A stretch of 64,000 nt of DNA from contig CP021224.1 of the NCBI GenBank assembly GCA_003999685.1, positions 2,604,001 through 2,668,000 on the forward strand, written 5' to 3'. Shown here piece after piece: positions 23,350 to 35,295 of the stretch; position 1 is the first letter of the stretch; each line of letters starts with the position of its first letter. Origin of the DNA: Taiwanofungus camphoratus. Taxonomy: Eukaryota > Basidiomycota > Agaricomycetes > Polyporales > Taiwanofungaceae. The notes under the pieces were generated by a model. It worked only from the letters and a program-made list of their open reading frames with translations. It ran no database searches and was not told where the DNA came from. Made by a program: the position numbers and the translations under genes.

Positions 23350-26084
23350 GTTCATCTCACTAGAGGAGTCTATTCACACCACGCCTCTCGAGGCTCACAT
23401 ATTGAACTACAGTTGCTGGGCCCGTGTCACCCTCCATCTGAACAGCATACAAAGCGTATGCTAACGGCAGGTGCTGTGCTGAGACTCGTATCCACTGATT
23501 CTTTCGCGGCGACCGTTCTAGAGCCTCCAACACTGTTTTTCATCCATTTCCTCTCTCTCTTCTTTGATTCCATCAGCATGAAACGCAGGGAAGTCAGGAC
23601 ACGGCGCCAGGAGCCAACAGCCGATGGTCGTTCAAAGGTCAGATCTATCCAAGACCATTCAAGTTTAGCATACAATTTCACGTTTAATAGGTTTAACCTC
23701 TTCATTGGAAGCAGCATGGTACCCCAGTTTTTGGCGCTGGAAAGGGCTACCGACGGACATAATTTCCAGCTTTTCGACCTGTAGCTTGTCCAGGCCCACA
23801 ATGCCGCAAGAAGCATGGCGAAGGAGCAGGTCGGTGTCGGGATTATGGTAAACATGGTCGATGTTGGGAACATCTTCATAAAAATGGTCGGTTCCGGGAA
23901 CGACTTGATACTAATAGTCGGCGTCGGGGACACAGAATCTTATTTTCCAAGAAAACAGCTGCTCATCGCCCTGAGCTTTGGTAGAAAACAGGGTGGTCTC
24001 GAGTTCCCGCTTCTCCTTAACCGCTTTCAGTTCGTCTTTGCCCGGCTCTTTGTTCCGCTTGTATTTCCGCTGTCCTCGTTCGACATCCAGACAGGAACGA
24101 AAGAGCAGTGGTCACTGTAGGCGTTCTGACCCAACCATCCTCTCTGAGCCTCCTTCGGAGTTTAATGGGAGTAGGTTTTTCAAGCCTTGCTTGGTTCCGT
24201 CGGTGCTTGTTACATGTAAATGGAGCTGATCGAAGGGTGGAATCTGAGGAATGTTATCTTCCTGGATCGACCGTGCGCTATAGTCTTCTACGGGAAAGGC
24301 GGCTAATTCGACGTGGAAGGGCTGGGAGGCTGGGTCCCCCTCGCCTGCATCCCAAGGAGGACCAGCCTCCAACGCATCCCCAGTGGACAAAGTCATACAT
24401 ACCAGTCTGGATGTCGTGCGAATGTGTCGATATCAGGCCCGCGTGAAGAAAAAAAATGCTGTCCAACCGTCGCAGCCTTAAAGCCGCTCTGCGCCGTCTT
24501 CCCGTAGCCTACAGCATCTTGTCGGCTCCCTCTCTCCACGCCGTACCCTGCCTTCCGCCGTCCTGGCCAATTGTCTCGCCAATTCCCGTCCGCCCTCCCA
24601 TCTCGTCTACATCTACGCCGGTCTTAATCACGCATTGCTGGACATATACGCTGCACCACGTCGGTTCCTGCGGCCTGCTCCTCTCTAGCACTAGGGAACA
24701 CGTTCTGCCCGGCCGAATCTGTTCTGCTACGTCGACACGAGCATCGCACCGCCCGGCGAGTGCAGGTCCCTGGGCCCAGATTGGAGGGCTGGCGCGAACG
24801 AAAGAAATTCGTACATACGGGCCAGCATGGCGGGCCAGATGGCTCAACGACGGAATCTGCCACTCCAGGCTTGGTGAACGCGCTACCGCGTGACCGTGGC
24901 CGGCTTAGCATTCACCAACCATGGTCAAAACTCCGGGTGAGTGCGCGAGCGCTTGACACTCTCGGTGTATTTTCTCCATCTGATGGCGGTGGCGAAAGAA
25001 CAGAAGCAACTCGGACGGTGGAGGAGCTCGTCCTGCCTCTGACCGACTGCATCTAACGCCACTCGAGAACGCTGGTATGAACGACTAGCGAGAGTTTGGA
25101 CGATGCGAGAATGTGGAGGGGACCTCGTCTGGAATATACCAATCTACTTACCTCCCTGCGCTCGGACTTGACTGCCTTTGCATTCTTCGGAGCGCATGGT
25201 ATGTAATGCATACTTGTCCGGCCGGAAATATTGCATGGAAGCATTCCTCCCCAATTGCCAGACCTCATGCGACATTGTTATAGCCAATGAATGATTTGCG
25301 AGACTCTTCGTCGATCACCCCTCAACGACTGTCGTTTCCTGGCGGCCATGTCTTTCCCGCTCGTAGGACCGTCGCAATCAAGAAGAGTTTCCACAGCACT
25401 GTTTGCCTTCAAGCGTGTGATTTTTGTTTCTCTATCAACTGATTCAAGCATTGTACCTTCCGTTGTGCGGGAGGGCTGTCAATTCCTGAGCCGGGTGAGT
25501 TATCTATGTACAGGCTTTCTACTTACATCAAATATCTGTTTACATACATTATAACTATAAGACATGCGCCCGCGTGCTCGATTCGAAAACTCCTGTTTCG
25601 ACGATGAAGATACCTTATTTGGACCATGTTTGAAGCTGCTACGCTGTAGCTGAGCTAATTGACGTATCAATGGAAACTGATCCACCCGTCGGGTGGTCTC
25701 TGTTTAGTGATCTAGCCCCTTCGGATACTTCCCCTTATACTTGATCATGGAAAATCACTCCCGAGAAATAATTCGAATATATGACCTTACGAACGAAGCA
25801 AATGATAATACCTCCACAAAAATATGATATAAATTACATGAGAGATACGAGAGATACCAATACATTTCGGTATAAAGTTGGCTATCGATCGAGTATACAA
25901 CCTGGGTACGACATGCTATCTTCCACCGCGACAAACTAAACTCACTTGGTCCTCAGTAACGGTCACGAAAGCACTGTACCAGCTTGCACGAGGTACTGGA
26001 AGAGCGATGGGAACAGGTGTGGTAGCTGTCGAGAAGGACAATTGGAGGCGTGAGGAATATCAAAAGGAGACATATAGACGAAAA
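23350..26084. other. Unassigned stretch with no gene recognised
   Basis: Many short frames on both strands, none with a recognisable domain or splice-consistent exon chain. A short degenerate tandem repeat is listed separately. Confidence 0.35.
23826..23934 (+). repeat. Degenerate tandem repeat of about 30 bp, 3-4 units
   Basis: Units start GGTCGGTGTCGGGA, GGTCGATGTTGGGAA, GGTCGGTTCCGGGAA and AGTCGGCGTCGGGGA, spaced 27-30 bp. In one frame they encode a Val-Gly-x-Gly repeat of ten residues, but the frame is short and probably not a gene. Confidence 0.5.
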
Positions 26085-28734
26085 TCATCGCGGCTCCAAA
26101 CTCGAAAGACGAAGAGAGTCCATGAAGACCTCATATGTCATTAGCTCGTCTATGCGCTCGTGCGCTTTCGACAGCTCGGCGCTGATGGACTCTGCCTCAT
26201 CCATTTCACCGTTAACTCTTGCGTCTCGCAAAGAACAACGCAAGTAGGTGATGCTCATCTTTGCAATAGCTACTGCCATCATCTTGGTGCGAAGCCGCCT
26301 AACCCACGACACCGCAAGCGCCTTATAATCAGGGTGCGCGGACCGAAATGCAGCTATATAGTGATTGTCATCGTTTATGAAGGATGCCTTGTTGGATCCG
26401 ATGTCGGACAGCTTGGGGCACTCCCAGTCCGGGAAATGCCCAAAAGTGTGCTGAACCGGATCAAATACAGCACACACCCATGCTAGCACAAAGAAGAATG
26501 ACTCCAGATCGTAACGATACTGATGAAGCGGTACCCTTCCCACGGATAGCAATTCAAGAGCCATGAAGGGACCTGTACCACTGCGACACCGAGGTCGCTT
26601 ATGTGACTCTTCCTTCGCTGCCTTACCTGGTAACGGGTCAGCCTGTTTGTCACCTTTGTGCAGATCTTGCGCCTTGGTGGTCGGCTCTGGGTCCTGTTGC
26701 TGTGATGTTTCTCCCGTTTCATTGTCGTCGGCAACCGGAGCGTAGTTAGAACTCATGCCTTCAGTAAGCTCCATCCCTGCAAGTTCCTCTCTTATCTCTT
26801 CCATGTACTCCTCTTTGGAAGGTTCCTTCATCGCGAGATCTCAGTCACACAGAACACCCATGACTAGACCGTCCTCCCTGTAGAACATGATATTGTTCAC
26901 ACTGATATCGCGATGCAAAATACTAGATGTTTTCCACACCCAGTGGTGAGCTAATGAGATTATGAGTCGGGAGTTATTCGGCATTTGATAGTACAAGTGT
27001 ACGTACCATTCACGACATCGACAAATACTTTCTTGAACTCGTCAACGCTGTTCACTTGCTCAAGGACCTCGTACTTCTTCATCACCATCAGGCGGAATAT
27101 CCGCTCCTCGTAATCCAGAAGACCATTCATGTAGAATCTGGGCAAGTCCATCTGTTCCATATTCCGAGTGATCGAGCACTTCAGATCGACGACATGATCA
27201 AGCCAGCGTGGTGCGTGCGTCTTCAGTCCCTGCCGGATGATCCTTACGAAGCCGTCTTCCGCATCCCGCTCCTTCGAAGGCCATGCCATCTTCGCTACGA
27301 GCTCATCTTCGCCAAATAGAGCTTTCGCCCTTCCAGTCGCCTTGATCGGCACGATAGTGGTCCCCCGTCCGACTGCACCGAAATCGGTGATCACTCTTCG
27401 ACTTTCATCGACCTTGAACACCACCTTCTCCAATGGTGTTTCATTCACGTCTATAGCAAGCTGATCGTCCAGCTCCAGCTGCACACCAGAGTAATTCTCG
27501 TATGTGCCTGTCGGGAATTTGAGGAAAGGACAGATCCCCATACGCGCATGGTCCGCCGACTCCATGGCTGCGAGGAAAAGCACCAGAAGGTCTGGGTTTA
27601 GTATGAAGTCGAATGGTTCAGATTGAACGATCCCCATTCGATCTCCATACCACAGCGTGATTAATGTGCTCTTGATCATGCATCCGGTCGCAAACGATCT
27701 GACGCCATGCGACAGCAACTCGTTCATGTATTTCCCTGCCTGCACTTCATGGTCCGTCAACATCGGCTGGTCATTAGGGTCGAGCTCCCTATTGATATGC
27801 TCTGGTGGTGCAATGCTCATGCTGGCATCATCGTCGCCATTGATATTCGAGCGAGAGCGCTTTGATGGCCGTTCGTCGTCTTCGAAAATAGTGGCCGGTG
27901 CCTTACGCTTTGTGCTAGAGGAAGGCCGACGATTACCCCGTACCGTTGATTTCCTGGTGGTAGCGTTTTTGGACGTGGAAGATTGGTAGACACCTTCTAA
28001 CTGTAGTAGAGCAGTACAGTCAGCCAATACAAAGGACCGAGACCAATCAATATTCGTGCCTTTATAGAATGGGGTATTTGAAGTTCGACCGGAATTTTTC
28101 TACCGTATTCTTGTGCAATTTCAATAAACCCAAGGGACCACTCCCACCGAAGAAGTCCCTCGCTGTTGGTAGTGCCGAACGCAAGGTCCGGCTTCGATCC
28201 CAACGTGTAGTCTCCTTTCACCGTACGCTCCCATACACGGACAAAGTCCAATGTTCCAAGGCGTTCACCGGAAGTCGCAACACGTCTTTGCCGTTCATGA
28301 CGCTCACCAGACAATATCTCGTTGAGGATGTGTCTGAAGATGTTCGCCAAAGGAATGTAATTCTGTCTCTTGCAACGAGATTGCATGTATTGCCTCACAC
28401 GGTGTGTCGGAATTACTTCTCCTTGAAGATATGGGACATCCTTGGAAGTAAAATCCCACACCGCTCGAATGAACTCGCGCACAGGCATTTTGCGATGAAT
28501 CTTGTTTCTGAAGTGCGCCCGGGCATACCACGTGACACCCTCATCGACGATAACGCTGTCCTCTTCGGAAGCGTAAAAGGCGGCTTATGACTTTGTAGGC
28601 GATCCTTGAGCTGTGGGATTGACACAATCAGAATATCTGCAACGTTGACACCATGACCATCTTACTTGTCGCAAAGCGCTTCTGGGTATTTCTGGGGTGA
28701 AGGGGGATGTTTTTCCAGTTTCTTCAGTCTCCAT
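26085..28734 (-). pseudogene. FunK1-type kinase, copy E, degenerate
   Basis: Exon 1 begins at 28734 (METEETGKTSPF). Exon 2 holds VREFIRAVWDF, LANIFRHILNEI and LAFGTT. Exon 3 is about 27996-27007 with a basic RPSKRSRS stretch, GDRMGIVQSEPFDF and VAKMAWPSKERDAED (Lys and Glu of the N-lobe). Exon 4 is 26950-26085 with HRDISVNN, GTGPFMALELL, HQYRYDLESFFFVLAW and a C-terminal helix. One in-frame TGA at 26843-26841 replaces the Trp codon of the DWD metal-binding motif (LCD-stop-DLAM). Near 28.55-28.6 kb the exon 2 frame changes before VIVDEGVTWYARAHF, and the exon 2 donor is not canonical. It belongs with copies C and F in the N-terminal half, and its exon 4 is the closest match to exon 4 of D. Not functional as written. 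Confidence 0.85.
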
Positions 28735-28737
28735 TTG

Positions 28738-29621
28738 TCATTCTGTCCATTCAATGTCAGGGTCAGTCAGCTCTGAGCTGGAGCCTTCGTCAGAAGGTGG
28801 CTCAGTTTCGTCAAAGGTTGTAAAGTGGGTCTGGATGAGGGTGTGATTGGTTGGGGTACAAGGTTCGAGATCGCTTCCCCTGTAAAGTGCAGAGTTGTAG
28901 TGATGAGGGCACAGTTGCATTGAGCAGACCCTCCAGTTAGAACTCTTTGTGTAATGTCAATGTACATTCTGATTGTTCTCCACTTGATATTGATGAGCCT
29001 TTCTGACGCATGTCAGGGTCGACCTCCGCCTTGTTTTGGAGAATGGATCCAGCTTGTCAACAATAATAGAAATCTCGGGCACTCAGCAGCCTTTGATATA
29101 GGTTCACGATTATGGGCACGGCTAACTGGAATGAGAAACATGGGTTTGAGAGCACCTTCTGAGCAGTGAGGATGTGGTGGTCGAGGACTTTGTCGAAATC
29201 TTTAGAGGGAGTGGGAGGCAGAGGTCGGCTCCCTTCCCTACTTGTCAGCCTGTCATGATTTTCTAATATGGCTTGCCAAGCATCACTTGCCCTGGAGATG
29301 CGGGAGCAGGTGTAATGAATCAGCTCCCTCTGTTTGGCTGGGAGGAAACTGATGGAACTATCGGTGTGGAGAATGGCTCTGAGGTTGCACTCAGCTCGAT
29401 CCAAGACCTCTTCTAAAGTCGGGAGAGCAGGGTCAAACGCTGCATGATCCAGCTCTTTCTCTTGTTCATAGTTGATATCAAAAGGTCATTGATAATCTGT
29501 GGTGGTCAGTACTAGTCCTATGAGTACACTGACCTCGCCTTTTCTGAGACCGATACAGGTCTTTAGACACTGTCTTCTTGTGACTTCTCGAACCTGGACA
29601 GGTTCGGGTTTGTGGAGTCAT
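28738..29621 (-). CDS. Hypothetical protein, multi-exon
   Basis: A plausible exon chain on the minus strand starts at 29621 (MTPQTRTCPGSRSHKKTVSK), ends its first exon with KRRG at a GTCAGT donor, and resumes near 29.48 kb with NYEQEKELDHAAFDPALPTL then EEVLDRAECNLRAIL. It continues to about 29.16 kb (SRASDAWQAILENHD), and a last exon ends at 28738 with GSSSELTDPDIEWTE. The first residues are basic, the end acidic. I do not recognise a domain. Similar small proteins are common beside DNA transposons in Agaricomycetes, but that is only a resemblance of context. Exon limits between 29.16 and 28.95 kb are not resolved. Confidence 0.45.
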
Positions 29622-29821
29622 ATTTTAGTGTTACTGGAGGGTTCACTTTGGTAATGCTGCAAAAGCTTAGAGTGGTGTGCAGCGAAGGGTCGAGGAGAAA
29701 CGGCAGTGACGATGAGCCACATTTCTCAGTAGTCTTCAACTACAAGCTCAATGTAGTCACGATAGTCTTTATGGGCTTCTTGTGGATGTGTGGGTGCAAG
29801 AAGATGTGTAAGGAAAAGCGT

Positions 29822-31428
29822 TGATACGACCTAGGGAACCCTGGTACCTAGAGAGTGCTCCGCAACGTGGCTGTGGGGTAGTGTGATAACTGTGAGGATG
29901 TGAGGGTAGGAGCTACAACCTGTATGATACCGGGAAACCTGTATGTCTTGTTTTTGTAAGTAGGGGAGTAAGTGGTCAAGGGTCCTGCACAACAGGACCT
30001 TGTTCCTAAGTGCTATACTATCCCTAAGGCCTTGCGAGGCCCTCCAAAGTACACAAAGTTCTTCGAGATTCTGTGAAGTCCTTCGAAGTTTTTAGCTAAA
30101 TCGCACGAGCTGACTTCGTAGGTGCTGCGAAGTCCTTTTAGCTAGAGTTAGCTAAAGGGCATAAGGCTTAGAGGTTTGTTAGAGCAAGGTGGGCGAGGTT
30201 TGGCTAGCGTAGGAGACCTGTAGGACAGGTCGGAGAGTTCGAGGGTGTAGGGAGATGTACTATAGCCTGAAACTAAGGCTATGGGAGAGTCGTAGGGCTA
30301 TTCGTAGGACGTAGGGATGACACAACGTGAGCCTAAGGGTATAACTAAGGCGGAGGCCCACCGGGTAGATGCTATATGAGGTGCCGAAAGGTGTGAAGTC
30401 ACGACGACTTCGTGGATCGTAGTGCGTAGTTCGGGAAGCGTAGACGTGGTTCGTAGATATATCGCGAGCGTAGACGTAGTTCAAAGGTACTGAAACAGAG
30501 CTGGGGTGGAGACTTAGGGACCTTAGAACCGTTCCTAAGGTTGTACTCGCGGCGCTTTCCTGAGATCGGAGCTACAGGGGAACTGGTATTTCAAAGAGAG
30601 AAGCGTGCACTGAGGGGTCTCTGTCTTACATAGCAAACTACCTCTGACTAAATAGGGGAGCGTGAGGTGAACTATTCTTGCACGAAGTGATCCTTACGAG
30701 TCCGAAATGTGTACTAAAGCGCATGGGCTCCGAAGTGAACATGAGGAGGATAGGAACTAAATAGGAACTGAAACAGGGGAACTACGTATGGTAGAAAGGT
30801 GACCAACTTCATTCACAAGGGCGGGATGACTATCCGAGAGCAGCCATGCATCGTGATCACCTATCTTAGTGGGCTAAGAGCGCACAAAGTTCTTAGCAGC
30901 GGGACTTGGCCTAATCGGAGTAGGAGGTGTCCTAACTGGGTGGAGGGCCATATGAATACGCTCTAGGATGACCTTATGGCATAGGATCGAGACCCATGGG
31001 GTGCGCAAGGCTTTCTAAGTCCAACTTCCGGAACTTCAGACCGTTTCGGAGCCTATCGGAGGTAGCTGCAATCACAAGAGCTAGGAGAGACTTAGCTAAG
31101 ACTTCTTAGCTAAGCCCGGGATGAGTGACGTAGTAGCTGGGACCTAGATCCAATAGAACAGTATGGGAGGGCCGGCAGTGTCTGATAGTGGACTTAGCAG
31201 GAGTTAGGGACTTCGCGTCTAGCATTCGAAACCTCGTAGCACCTCGTGTGACTTTGCAAGACTTCGTAGGGTGTTAGGAGGGTTTAGGAAGGAAAGAGGG
31301 CGTTAGGAATATTATAGGGACCTATCCCTCCTGTCGTAGGCTGTAGAAGAGTCTTAGAGTGGTCGGTTGGGGGATTAGAAAGCTCCTAAAATCGCGATTC
31401 GGGGCCCAGGAGGCTACGGGACTCATCA
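29822..31428 (+). repeat. 1.6-kb LTR-like repeat, copy 2
   Basis: Same sequence as 11905-13669 over its whole length but in the opposite orientation, starting TGATACGACCTAGGG and ending GGGACTCATCA. It is about 160 bp shorter, so indels separate the copies. Flanks are GCGT on the left and CCGT on the right, a 4-bp duplication with one mismatch. It abuts the coding part of a hAT transposase on its right, whose upstream part is not found on its left. Confidence 0.7.
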
Positions 31429-31429
31429 C

Positions 31430-33305
31430 CGTTTACTCCTTCTGAAAAAGCAACCATGGCTCATTGTATTGGATTGTTACGCACACCAAGTATGTTTATC
31501 TTTTCTCATCTTATTGTGCCTGAATCTCGAGCTGACTTATATAACTGTAGATCAATTTGATTGTTGGCGATTACTTTAAATGCCCCTCCATCTTCTTTCT
31601 CTATGCTGAGAAGGCAGATGAACTTATCAGTTGGCTACGAAAAAGAACATATGTTCTTGCTGTACTCTGAGACGTGCAGGTTGCACATGGCAAGAAGCCC
31701 CTTACAGTGATCCGTGCAGTGCTCACACGCTGGACAGCACACTATCTGGCTTATCGTCGCCTTCTTGAGCTCCAACCTACCTTGAAATGGATCATCAATG
31801 ATGATGAATTGCATGGGAATGAAAGTCGTCTAATCACTGGGTCAAATGCTAAGATGAAGCAGAAGTCTCGAGAGATGATAGAGCTTATAAAAGATGGTCT
31901 ATTTTGGCATTCTCTTGCTCGGTATGTACGTTTCCCACATATCTGACAACGTGAGAATGCTAAAACAAGCCTGTCATCCTTTGTAGAATGAAACGACATC
32001 TTGAACCTCTTGCCATCGCTGCCAATGTCACCCAGGCTGCTCACTGTCATCTTGACCAAGTTCTTCTTACCTTTGGCTTACTTTATGTGAAGTATAGCAA
32101 GCTTGATGCTAATGATGTGACTGAGCGTGATGTGCGCCAGGCCTTGCTCAACAGTATTGAGGAGCAATGGTCGAAAGCTGATCAAGATGTCTTCATTGCT
32201 GCAATCATTTTAAATCCATTCTTTCGAACATATCCATTTGCTTCATTGCACAGTCTTACAAATGCTGGCATTTATGTGCTCTTTGAGCGACTCTAGAGGC
32301 AATTTTACAGGACTACCAAGGTGCCAGATGACCTTCGCCAGGAGCTTTCAAACTATCTGAATGAGAAGAAGCACTACACAGGTCTTACAACATATCTTGA
32401 GTCATTTTGTTCAGAAGCACAGAAGAATGTAAGTTATTTCAGCTGTCTGCCTATCTATTTTCTCATACGGCTCTCAGAATTTCAGTCCAGACCCACTCGT
32501 TGTGTGGGAAGGGCTCTGCCATCCTGGCAGACAAATGCCTTCTCTTATCAAACTCGCTACTCACCTCCTGTCTGTTTGTGCCAACTCAGCATCCTGCGAA
32601 CGTCTCTTTAGCACATTTGGCCTCATTTTGACCAAGTTACGCAATTATATGTCCATGAAAACACTCACAACAATAGCGGAACTGAAATTGCATCTTCGAG
32701 ATGAACATCTTCGGTCAGGAGCCAAGGAACGCTTGCAACGACATTTCGGAAGATCTCAAGTTCCCGTCCCTCCTCCTGGAAGTGATCAAGTGCTTGCCTC
32801 AGAAACAGGCACAGACACAGACAGAGATGTGAGCGCAGCTACCATGGATGGACGTGCAGTCAGAGGTGAGCATATGAATATAATTGCAAACATGCCTGAA
32901 CAAGAGCACTGTCTGACTTGGCCTGGTTGTGTAACAGACATTTCCAAGTCGGCTGTCTCAATGAATTCAGAGACTGCACACCTTGAGGCCTCTGAAGATG
33001 TCAGAGAAGATGATGTTGAGGAGCCATGCACCATTGAATTAGAGGGAATCATTGAGGGATTCATCCGGATGTCAGATGAAGATGTTGATATAGATGAGAT
33101 ACAGTTCCCGTCACGCCTCAAAATACCACTCGAGAAACTTTTTGACTTCAAGTGCTCGGAGTGGGTTGATAGTATACAGCAATTCATGGAACATGGGTTG
33201 CAGGAGGAACTGAAATTATATGAGCTGCTCGATTTTGATGCTGGAGGGGAGGAAGACGAGCAAATGGACTTGGACGCAGGTGCACAGGCTGTCCTTACTG
33301 CATGA
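31430..33305 (+). pseudogene. hAT-family transposase, C-terminal two thirds, degenerate
   Basis: Exons about 31430-31489, 31551-31921, 31987-32428 and 32478-33305 are joined by introns with good GT-AG sites. Sequence landmarks are QPWLIVLDCYAHQ-INLIVGDYF, TRWTAHYLAYRRLLELQP, LEPLAIAANVTQAAHC, and the C-terminal hAT dimerisation block SASCERLFSTFGLILTKLRN. A long acidic tail follows to the stop at 33303-33305. Two in-frame stops occur: TGA at 31668-31670, probably from CGA, and TAG at 32294-32296. The N-terminal BED-type zinc finger part is missing, because the LTR-like repeat abuts here and the left flank does not resume the gene. Terminal inverted repeats were not identified. Confidence 0.8.
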
Positions 33306-34995
33306 GGATTCAATGTCTATAATTCTCTAATACTCTATTACAATCTGATTGTATATTTCCATCACTTTAAGCCATACATACTAGTATTCTACAACCGGAC
33401 TCTCTGATACGATGACCCTGCGCGCTGCGCACCTGCCAGTCGTCGAGCGTGGGAATAGTCGTTGTCCTGTGCAGTTGTTAAGTCATGAATTTACGACTTT
33501 ACGTCAGTCGTGCGACTAGTCAACGACTGGCACAACACTGCGTGATACAGAGTCTGGCACGACACCGCGTTGGTCTGCGAGAAGGGACTCCGGTGCAGGC
33601 TGTTTGTGCCAGCCTGTCAGGGAGCGTTGTCGGGTTTTTCTAAATTTCGACTTGAGCCTCCTATGGCAGCGTAGGGCCAAGGACGGTGCACAACGGGAGG
33701 CACGGGCTCACCAACGGCGGTATGTATTATGTATATTGCCTGCTATCTGGCGGCTTCAGAAAGGCAGTGTGCCATCAGACTAGTACTCCCTCATGTCTCT
33801 CATCCTCTACTTTGGAGCGATGTGTTCAACACAGCGATAACTTATAAGTACTTATTCCTGGGTGAGCACTGGCAGGTGCTTCGTGCAGTGTTACAGTGAT
33901 GTCAGACAGTCAATCTGACCCTGTATATGCTTGAGTGGCTGCACTGGATTAAGTGCACTTCACTTCATTTCCAGATGCCCGACTAGATCAAGGTTTGGAT
34001 TTTTGACGTCCGGACTACCGGAGGATCTTCAACGTCCTAGGACTATCCGGCAGCCACTCAAATATTTGATATCAACACCTTGTATTGTACCGTCATAGTT
34101 CAGTTGGTAGAGCATGCGAGAGTATTAAGGCTCCCACTTGGTGATGTCGAAAGTGTTGGCCTCTTGGGGCTTGATCTTCCGCTGCTGGTGCGATGGTGCT
34201 CATGTTTTGTTTTTCATATTGTCACAAACCTTTTACACATGAGTAGTTATACAAGTGGACACTACACACTAGTTGCATTTTCTTCGATTAGTCTCGTGTT
34301 TGGGTACGAGACCGCAATTGCTCATCAGTCTAAAAGTACGCTTCTTCGTCTCCCACAGGCATTTCCATCAATTTCATGCTGCATGCATTCTGGTCGAAGT
34401 CAAATCATTGAAGGACTGAACCAGGGGAGTGGCGGACAAAAAGCTTTTGACATCAACTCCAGACAGTGAGGGCAGACCCCGGAACCATGACCACCACCAT
34501 CAAAAAAGGAAAAATGCCAACCACCACCATCAAAAAAAGGAAAAATCTAGGCAGTTGTGTTCAAAGTCTTACACAGCCAAAATGGGCTGGTACCGGAAAA
34601 TCATAGGATGAAAAGGATGGGAATGGTCAAAATGGTGGCGTGAATCGGGCACCTCAGACAGGACCTTTATCGTGACATCTACACTTCTCAAGTCACTATT
34701 TGTGCACAGCGATAAGATCCTGAGAGGCTAAATCTGCGGGGATGGCCCCTATTGAATCCAAATCGGGTCTTCCCTTTTCTGGACTTGCTACTAATTGCCT
34801 GCTCGAGATCATTCTGGTATTCGTCTCATATGCTCACCACACAATACCTCCATATCACATAGCGCACTGTAGATCACTACATCTTTGTAATGCGAACCAA
34901 ATATTTCATACAACAGTACATGCATAGGATATTCTTCAAGACAGGCTGCTATTATAAAATACTACTCAGCGGCATCAGGCGAAGATCAAGTTCAT
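33306..34995. other. Intergenic, no gene recognised
   Basis: About 33430-33560 is rich in AGTCG/CGACT words that could be hAT subterminal repeats. A tRNA-like patch is listed separately. About 34470-34560 has a short near-duplication of CCACCACCATCAAAAAAGG. Confidence 0.35.
34090..34160 (+). repeat. tRNA-like A box, possible SINE head
   Basis: TAGTTCAGTTGGTAGAGCATG is a textbook tRNA D-arm/A box. A weak B-box-like GATGTCGAAAGT follows, but no complete cloverleaf or matching acceptor stem can be drawn. Confidence 0.35.
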
Positions 34996-35295
34996 ATTAA
35001 GGGTCAAGAAAGTGACGGTGGATGCAATGGAAATGAGCATATTTTTAACGTTATGAAGGTCACCATAAGAGGGTCAAGAAAAGGACATCTGCAGACATTG
35101 CGGGCACAGGTGAACATATATATCTCACACATTATCATGAGATGTATCTTGTGTGGTTCTGAATTGCGGAAAGCGATCTCCAGGAGGATATTGCTGATAG
35201 GGGCTTCTGGCCCTTGCCTGCAGCATAGCAGGATTGCTGGGGCCAACAGTATGCCCTCCTGTTGAAATAAGTCCATTAGCCCTGTGCATGGCAGA

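Noticed and set aside
34090-34160. Functional tRNA gene
   Set aside because: A box is good, but there is no acceptor-stem pairing and only a weak B box.
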